Source: a bacterium (GTDB lineage Bacteria > Actinomycetota > Actinomycetes > Actinomycetales > Actinomycetaceae). Taken from it: 9,573 nt of DNA. The stretch is taken from assembly GCA_030544165.1 (NCBI GenBank), contig JAUNRP010000067.1:1-9573 (forward strand), in the 5' to 3' direction. A model generated the notes under the pieces. It saw nothing but the letters and a program-made list of their open reading frames with translations. It made no database searches and had not been told where the DNA came from. Below are positions 6,641 to 9,573 of the stretch, piece by piece (the stretch's first letter is position 1; each line of letters opens with the position of its first letter). The translations under genes were made by a program, and so were the position numbers.

Positions 6641-6728
6641 GTTTCCGCGGCCCAGGCGTCCGACCACGGTGGTGCTGGTTGTGCGTCGCTCCCCGGTGGT
6701 GACCCACCTACTCGCCAGTCACGACGCA
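6641..6728 (-). ncRNA. ZTP (pfl-motif) riboswitch
   Basis: This aptamer senses the purine intermediate ZMP/ZTP, which builds up when 10-formyl-THF is lacking. Read on the minus strand, it has GTGACTGGCG (6721-6712), the P2 hairpin GGTGG-GTCA-CCACC (6708-6695), and CCACCGGGGAGC (6699-6688). P1 is the 7-pair stem TGCGTCG (6728-6722) with CGACGCA (6688-6682). After a variable linker comes the other hallmark, CGCCTGGGC (6658-6650). These are the conserved pieces of the pfl motif, in the right order. Only about 22 bases separate the aptamer end from glyA ATG 6618, with the Shine-Dalgarno in between. There is no T-run, so control is more likely at translation than by termination. GCGG (6648-6645) could pair with CCGC (6622-6619) next to the start. 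Exact 5' and 3' limits are approximate. Confidence 0.88.
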
Positions 6729-6732
6729 GCCG

Positions 6733-6763
6733 AGCCTACCCGCTTGTGGCCCTCAGTTGTCCG
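6733..6763 (-). promoter_or_regulatory. Probable promoter of glyA-folD-xthA
   Basis: TAGGCT (6738-6733) fits the TANNNT -10 pattern. It predicts a transcript start near 6726, right where the P1 stem of the riboswitch begins, which is the expected arrangement. CGGACA (6763-6758) matches four bases of TTGACA, but with a long 19-base spacer. The -35 would lie inside the 3' end of the acetyltransferase gene, whose stop is at 6755-6753. Confidence 0.5.
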
Positions 6764-7313
6764 GGCTGTCCGCCGATCCCGCGCCCTCATCCCCGTCGTC
6801 GTAGTCCTCGTCCTCGTACTCCCCCTCGAAGTCCCCGCCGTCCTCGCCGAGCAGGCGGCGCAGGTATGCGTAGGTGAGATCGCCGTCCGCCTGGGTGTGC
6901 TGCTGCTCGTAGCCCTGCTTCTCGTACAGGGAGATGTTGGCGCGCGAGTCCTCGGCGGTGAACACCCACACCTCGGAGGTCTCCTCCGGGAGGTAGTGGA
7001 GCACCTCCATCAGGAGCTGCGAACCGATCCCCCGCCCCTGCAGGTCCGGGGCCACGGCGAGGCGGCCGAGCGTGGCACGGGCGCCGTCGAACTCCACGCG
7101 GACCGAGCCCACGAGCCGCGGCCCGATCCAGGCCCCGATCGTCACCACATCCTCGCGCTCCATGTCCGCCACGAGCTCCTCGAGGCTCTGCGTGAGCGCG
7201 GGCAGGTGCGGATTGCCGTAGAGCTGCGCCTCGGTCACGAACGCGGCCCGCCGCACGGTCAGCAGTTCACCGGCGTGGTCCACTTCCACGGTGTCGAAAC
7301 GTGGTTCGCTCAT
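6753..7313 (-). CDS. GNAT-family N-acetyltransferase with acidic tail
   Basis: A 186-residue cytosolic acetyltransferase that should transfer acetyl from acetyl-CoA to an unknown amine. The acetyl-CoA loop is clear: RLAVAPDLQGRGIGSQLL (84-101), with the Q-G-R-G-I-G core. VWVFTAEDSRANISLYEKQGY (115-135) is the usual C-terminal motif B with the Tyr-containing Y-E-K-x-G-Y element. After residue 156 the fold ends and a strongly acidic tail begins, with 13 Asp/Glu among residues 157-176. The start is ATG 7313 because AAGGAG (7326-7321) lies 7 bases before it. An ATG at 7346 in the same frame would put that Shine-Dalgarno inside the protein and is rejected. It stands alone between mdh and glyA and probably has its own promoter. 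The substrate cannot be inferred. Confidence 0.87.
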   Translation of the reverse strand: MSEPRFDTVEVDHAGELLTVRRAAFVTEAQLYGNPHLPALTQSLEELVADMEREDVVTIGAWIGPRLVGSVRVEFDGARATLGRLAVAPDLQGRGIGSQLLMEVLHYLPEETSEVWVFTAEDSRANISLYEKQGYEQQHTQADGDLTYAYLRRLLGEDGGDFEGEYEDEDYDDGDEGAGSADSPDN

Positions 7314-7320
7314 CCCTTGG

Positions 7321-7326
7321 CTCCTT
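7321..7326 (-). promoter_or_regulatory. Ribosome binding site deciding the acetyltransferase start
   Basis: AAGGAG read on the minus strand lies 7 bases before ATG 7313. It selects this start over the in-frame ATG at 7346. Confidence 0.75.
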
Positions 7327-7344
7327 CGTCGAGAGGATGGGCCC

Positions 7345-7350
7345 ACCCTA
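7345..7350 (-). promoter_or_regulatory. Possible -10 box of the acetyltransferase gene
   Basis: TAGGGT fits TANNNT and would start a transcript near 7338, with a leader of about 25 bases that includes the Shine-Dalgarno. The same word occurs as the probable -10 of mdh (8477-8472). No -35 is recognisable. Confidence 0.35.
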
Positions 7351-7375
7351 CCGCCGCCCGCCCTCCCGGTCCCAC

Positions 7376-7417
7376 GGGAGTACGGGGAGTACGACGACGG
7401 CGGGTGGGGCCCCGTAC
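7376..7417. repeat. Tandem 9-mer and second inverted repeat behind mdh
   Basis: GGGAGTACG is repeated head to tail at 7376-7384 and 7385-7393. GTACGGGG (7380-7387), which spans the junction of the two copies, is an exact inverted copy of CCCCGTAC (7410-7417). The right arm lies inside the loop of the 13-pair hairpin at 7395-7438, so the two stems cross. They could form a pseudoknot or act as alternative structures. Confidence 0.5.
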
Positions 7418-7438
7418 GAGAGCCGCCACCCGCCGTCG
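7395..7438 (-). terminator. Probable transcription terminator of mdh
   Basis: CGACGGCGGGTGG (7395-7407) and CCACCCGCCGTCG (7426-7438) form a perfect 13-pair stem with an 18-base loop. It begins 12 bases after the mdh stop in the direction of mdh transcription. No T-run follows, which is common for terminators in GC-rich actinobacteria. It separates mdh from the acetyltransferase gene. The loop contains one arm of another inverted repeat. Confidence 0.65.
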
Positions 7439-7450
7439 GGCAGTGTCCTG

Positions 7451-8440
7451 CTAGCCGAGCAGTCCCAGGGACTTCACGGCATCGCGCTCGGCGGCCAGCT
7501 CGGCAACGGAGGCGTCGATGCGCTCACGGGCGAAGTCATCGATCTCGATGCCCTCCACCACCTTCCACTCGCCGCCTTCGGAGGTGCAGGGAACGCCGGC
7601 GATCAGGCCCTCGGGGATGCCGTAGGAGCCGTCGGACCACAGGCCCACCGAGGTCCAGTCGCCCTCGGGGGTGCCGTTGTACCAGTCGTACATGTGGTCG
7701 ATCGCGGCCGAGGCGGCGGACGCCACGGAGGAGCCCCCGCGGACCTCGATGATCTCGGCGCCACGCTTGGCAACGCGCGGGATGAAGTACTCGGTGACCC
7801 ACTCCCGGTCCACCAGCTCGGTGGCGGGGCGGCCGTCCACCACGGCGGTGGAGATGTCCGGGAACTGGGAGGCGGAGTGGTTGCCCCACACCGTGAGCTT
7901 GGCGATGTCCTTCACGTGCACGCCGGTCTTCATGGAGAGCTGGCTGAGGGCGCGGTTGTGGTCCAGGCGCATCATGGCGGTGAACCGCTCGGAGGGGACG
8001 TCCGGGGCGGCGTGCGCAGCGATCAGGGCGTTGGTGTTGGCCGGGTTGCCCACCACCAGGACCCGGATGTCATCCGCGGCGTGATCGTTGATGGCCTTGC
8101 CCTGCGGGCCGAAGATGCCTCCGTTGGCCTCCAGCAGATCGCCGCGCTCCATGCCGGCGGTGCGCGGGCGTGCGCCCACGAGCAGGGCGGCGTTGGCGCC
8201 CTCGAACGCCTGGTTCGGGTCATCGAACACGTCCACGCCCTCCAGGAGCTCGAACGCGCAGTCATCCAGCTCCATGGCGTTGCCCTCGGCGGCCTTGGTG
8301 GCCTGCGGGATCTCGAGGAGGCGCAGCTTCACCGGGACGTCCGGTCCGAGCAGATGACCCGCAGCAATGCGGAAGAGGAGGGCGTAGCCGATCTGGCCGG
8401 CTGCACCTGTCACGGTCACGGTGACGGGGTTCTTTGGCAT
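7451..8440 (-). CDS. mdh: NAD-dependent malate dehydrogenase
   Basis: A 329-residue cytosolic enzyme of the TCA cycle that interconverts malate and oxaloacetate. The Rossmann loop is GAAGQIGY (12-19). E43 in LLEIPQ is the acidic residue that favours NAD over NADP. Substrate arginines are R93 and R99 in GARPRTAGMERGD and R163 in LDHNRA; the catalytic pair is D160 and H188 (WGNHSASQFPD). Length is typical for the dimeric cytosolic-type MDH found in actinobacteria. The start is ATG 8440, with AAAGGAG (8452-8446) 5 bases upstream. A longer frame reaching ATG 8527 is rejected, because it would cross the promoter and lacks homology. mdh is divergent from purU across a 125-base gap and is followed by a strong hairpin, so it appears to be transcribed alone. 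Confidence 0.96.
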   Translation of the reverse strand: MPKNPVTVTVTGAAGQIGYALLFRIAAGHLLGPDVPVKLRLLEIPQATKAAEGNAMELDDCAFELLEGVDVFDDPNQAFEGANAALLVGARPRTAGMERGDLLEANGGIFGPQGKAINDHAADDIRVLVVGNPANTNALIAAHAAPDVPSERFTAMMRLDHNRALSQLSMKTGVHVKDIAKLTVWGNHSASQFPDISTAVVDGRPATELVDREWVTEYFIPRVAKRGAEIIEVRGGSSVASAASAAIDHMYDWYNGTPEGDWTSVGLWSDGSYGIPEGLIAGVPCTSEGGEWKVVEGIEIDDFARERIDASVAELAAERDAVKSLGLLG

Positions 8441-8445
8441 TGGTT

Positions 8446-8452
8446 CTCCTTT
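8446..8452 (-). promoter_or_regulatory. Ribosome binding site of mdh
   Basis: AAAGGAG on the minus strand with 5 bases to ATG 8440. It is a strong site and sets the start. Confidence 0.8.
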
Positions 8453-8471
8453 GACGTGTGCGTACGGCACA

Positions 8472-8477
8472 ACCCTA
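8472..8477 (-). promoter_or_regulatory. Probable -10 box of mdh
   Basis: TAGGGT fits TANNNT and gives a predicted start near 8465, with a leader of about 25 bases carrying the Shine-Dalgarno. No clear -35 is visible upstream. Confidence 0.4.
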
Positions 8478-8514
8478 CCGAGGCGGTGGGCGCGGCTCGT
8501 ACCCCGTTGGTCCC

Positions 8515-8543
8515 GAACTTGGGCCAATTGGGGCCGGAACTTG
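8515..8543. repeat. Direct repeats and palindrome in the mdh-purU divergent gap
   Basis: GAACTTG occurs at 8515-8521 and 8537-8543, 22 bases apart, which is close to two helical turns. Between them lies the palindrome CCAATTGG (8524-8531). The group overlaps the presumed -35 of purU. The layout suggests a regulator binding one face of the helix, but short words can recur by chance. Confidence 0.35.
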
Positions 8544-8558
8544 TGCGCGCCCTACTCT
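8528..8558 (+). promoter_or_regulatory. Probable leaderless promoter of purU
   Basis: TACTCT (8553-8558) fits the TANNNT -10 box, and exactly 7 bases separate it from GTG 8566. Transcription would therefore start at, or within a base or two of, the start codon. No Shine-Dalgarno precedes the GTG, as expected for a leaderless gene. TTGGGG (8528-8533) is a weak -35 candidate with a 19-base spacer. Confidence 0.5.
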
Positions 8559-8565
8559 TGGACCC

Positions 8566-9411
8566 GTGACACACGAACTGGTCCTCACGCTCTCCTGCCC
8601 CGATCGCCGCGGCATCGTCCACGCCGTCACCGGGGCGCTCGCCCGCGCGGGGGGCAACATCACCGAGTCCCGTCAGTACGGGGACCCGGAGAACGGCCGC
8701 TTCCTCATGCGGGTCCAGGCTGCCGGGGTCGACGACGAGGCCGCCCTGCGCGGTTCCCTCACCTCGCTCGCCGAGGAGTTCGAGATGGACTGGAACCTGG
8801 ATACCGTGGGGCGGCCGTTGCGGACCCTCATCATGGCCTCGAAGGAGGCCCACTGCCTCTCCGATCTGCTCTTCCGCACCCGGGATGGCCGCCTCCCCCT
8901 CGATGTGGTGGGCGTGGTGGCCAACCACGATGTGCTGCGGCCGCTGGCCGAGTTCTACGGTACCGAGTTCCACCACATCCCCGTGACCGCGGAGACCAAG
9001 CCGGAGGCGGAGGCGGAGCTGCTGGGGCTGGTGGAGGATCTCGATGTGGAGCTCGTGGTGCTCGCGCGCTACATGCAGGTGCTCTCGGACGAGGTCTGCC
9101 GCAGGCTCTCCGGGCGGATCATCAACATCCACCACTCCTTCCTTCCCTCCTTCAAGGGCGCGCGACCGTACGCGCAGGCGCACTCACGGGGCGTGAAGCT
9201 GATCGGTGCCACGGCGCACTATGTGACCGCGGACCTCGATGAGGGCCCGATCATCGAGCAGGACGTGGCCCGGGTGACCCACGAGGACTCCGTGGCCGAG
9301 CTCCAGGCCCGCGGCCAGGACGTGGAGCGGCAGGTGCTCTCCCGCGCCGTGCGGTGGCACGCCGAACACCGGGTGATCCTGGACGGCACCAAGACCGTGG
9401 TGTTCGCGTAG
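8566..9411 (+). CDS. purU: Formyltetrahydrofolate deformylase
   Basis: A 281-residue cytosolic enzyme that hydrolyses 10-formyl-THF to formate and THF, balancing the one-carbon pool. An N-terminal ACT domain (about 3-80, starting LVLTLSCPDRRGIVHAVTGA) is the usual regulatory part; in E. coli PurU responds to glycine and methionine. The formyltransferase-fold domain runs from about 85 to the end. The catalytic triad is N187 and H189 in INIHHSFLPSFKG and D225 in LDEGPII. GARPY (199-203) and GATAHYVTADLDEGPIIEQD (214-233) separate PurU from PurN. The start is GTG 8566: the ACT domain begins at once, and a -10 box sits 7 bases upstream, so the mRNA is probably leaderless. An ATG at 8458 in the same frame would overlap the mdh promoter. 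Only 9 bases separate its stop from the convergent surface-protein gene. Confidence 0.96.
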   Translation: MTHELVLTLSCPDRRGIVHAVTGALARAGGNITESRQYGDPENGRFLMRVQAAGVDDEAALRGSLTSLAEEFEMDWNLDTVGRPLRTLIMASKEAHCLSDLLFRTRDGRLPLDVVGVVANHDVLRPLAEFYGTEFHHIPVTAETKPEAEAELLGLVEDLDVELVVLARYMQVLSDEVCRRLSGRIINIHHSFLPSFKGARPYAQAHSRGVKLIGATAHYVTADLDEGPIIEQDVARVTHEDSVAELQARGQDVERQVLSRAVRWHAEHRVILDGTKTVVFA

Positions 9412-9420
9412 CCGCCCTCG

Positions 9421-9573
9421 TCAGGCCGGGCGCCTCCGCACCGCGAGCAGGATCGCGCCCATGGCGAGCAGGCCCAGAGCGAGGGTGACCACCGAGGTGA
9501 CGTTCGCGCCCGTCGGCGGCATGGGTGAGGCGCTCGGGCTGGGCGGGGTTGTTGGCTCGCCCGTTGGCGGGGT
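9421..9573 (-). CDS. C-terminus of LPXTG-like cell-wall-anchored protein (partial)
   Basis: The last 50 codons of a minus-strand gene that enters from the right edge and stops at TGA 9423-9421. It begins with a Pro/Thr/Ser linker (TPPTGEPTTPPSPSASP), a typical wall-spanning stretch. The sorting-signal order follows: MPPTG, a hydrophobic helix (VVTLALGLLAMGAILLAV) and the positive tail RRRPA. A sortase would cut between T and G and link the protein to peptidoglycan. The motif has Met in place of the usual Leu, so either a sortase with relaxed specificity or simple membrane anchoring is possible. The functional domain lies outside the window. It converges on purU with 9 bases between the stops. 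Confidence 0.72.
   Translation of the reverse strand, partial: TPPTGEPTTPPSPSASPMPPTGANVTSVVTLALGLLAMGAILLAVRRRPA

Noticed and set aside
6619..6752. Glycine riboswitch as the leader element of glyA.
   Set aside because: The conserved words match the ZTP motif, not the glycine aptamer, and there is no tandem aptamer.
7314..7346. Longer acetyltransferase form starting at ATG 7346.
   Set aside because: It would place the strong AAGGAG site inside the coding sequence and add a basic stretch unrelated to the GNAT fold.
8441..8527. Longer malate dehydrogenase starting at ATG 8527.
   Set aside because: It would run through the -10 box and the AAAGGAG site that serve ATG 8440; the enzyme fold starts right after 8440.
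7301..8569. A 422-codon + strand open frame opposite mdh.
   Set aside because: It spans the mdh gene, its terminator and its promoter region; mdh motifs are complete on the other strand.
1..9573. Mobile elements, CRISPR arrays, tRNA or rRNA genes, defence genes.
   Set aside because: No transposase or integrase motifs, no regularly spaced repeats and no tRNA-like cloverleaf were seen on reading both strands; the genes are housekeeping plus one export operon.

Overview
The window is high-GC DNA from an actinobacterium. Codons carry strong G/C at the third position, GTG starts are common, genes are packed with 4-base overlaps, and -10-like TANNNT boxes occur. GlyA, FolD, malate dehydrogenase and the efflux adaptor read like Micrococcales-type proteins; the exact genus cannot be told from the sequence.

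Layout. Positions 1-395 hold no convincing gene, but contain inverted repeats and the leader of the first operon. On the + strand, 396-3627 encodes a MacAB-like export system without an outer-membrane partner: a membrane-anchored HlyD/MacA-type adaptor, an ABC ATPase and a MacB/FtsX-type permease, joined by GTGA overlaps. It converges on a minus-strand operon, glyA-folD-xthA (6618 down to 3624), also joined by 4-base overlaps. The two operons overlap tail to tail by CTAA, so 396-6618 has no untranslated base. Further right on the minus strand are a GNAT acetyltransferase (7313-6753) and malate dehydrogenase (8440-7451), separated by a strong GC hairpin. purU (8566-9411, + strand) is divergent from mdh and may be leaderless. 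The right edge holds the C-terminus of a minus-strand surface protein with an LPXTG-like sorting signal (MPPTG, membrane helix, RRRPA).

The most informative non-coding element is a ZTP (pfl-motif) riboswitch on the minus strand at about 6728-6641, directly upstream of glyA. Its characteristic segments (GTGACTGGCG, CCACCGGGGAGC, CGCCTGGGC), its P1 stem and its P2 hairpin can all be read. ZTP/ZMP rises when 10-formyl-tetrahydrofolate is short. GlyA makes 5,10-methylene-THF and FolD converts it to 10-formyl-THF, so the switch fits these genes. It also places the AP endonuclease XthA under the same leader. PurU, 2 kb away on the other strand, removes the 10-formyl group, so the window holds both supply and drain of the one-carbon pool.

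No wholly new defence or mobile system is visible: there is no transposase, integrase, CRISPR array, tRNA or rRNA. The points most worth following are the riboswitch-xthA link, the crossing inverted repeats behind mdh, the cysteine-flanked glycine loop and acidic tails of the export operon, and the purU promoter architecture.
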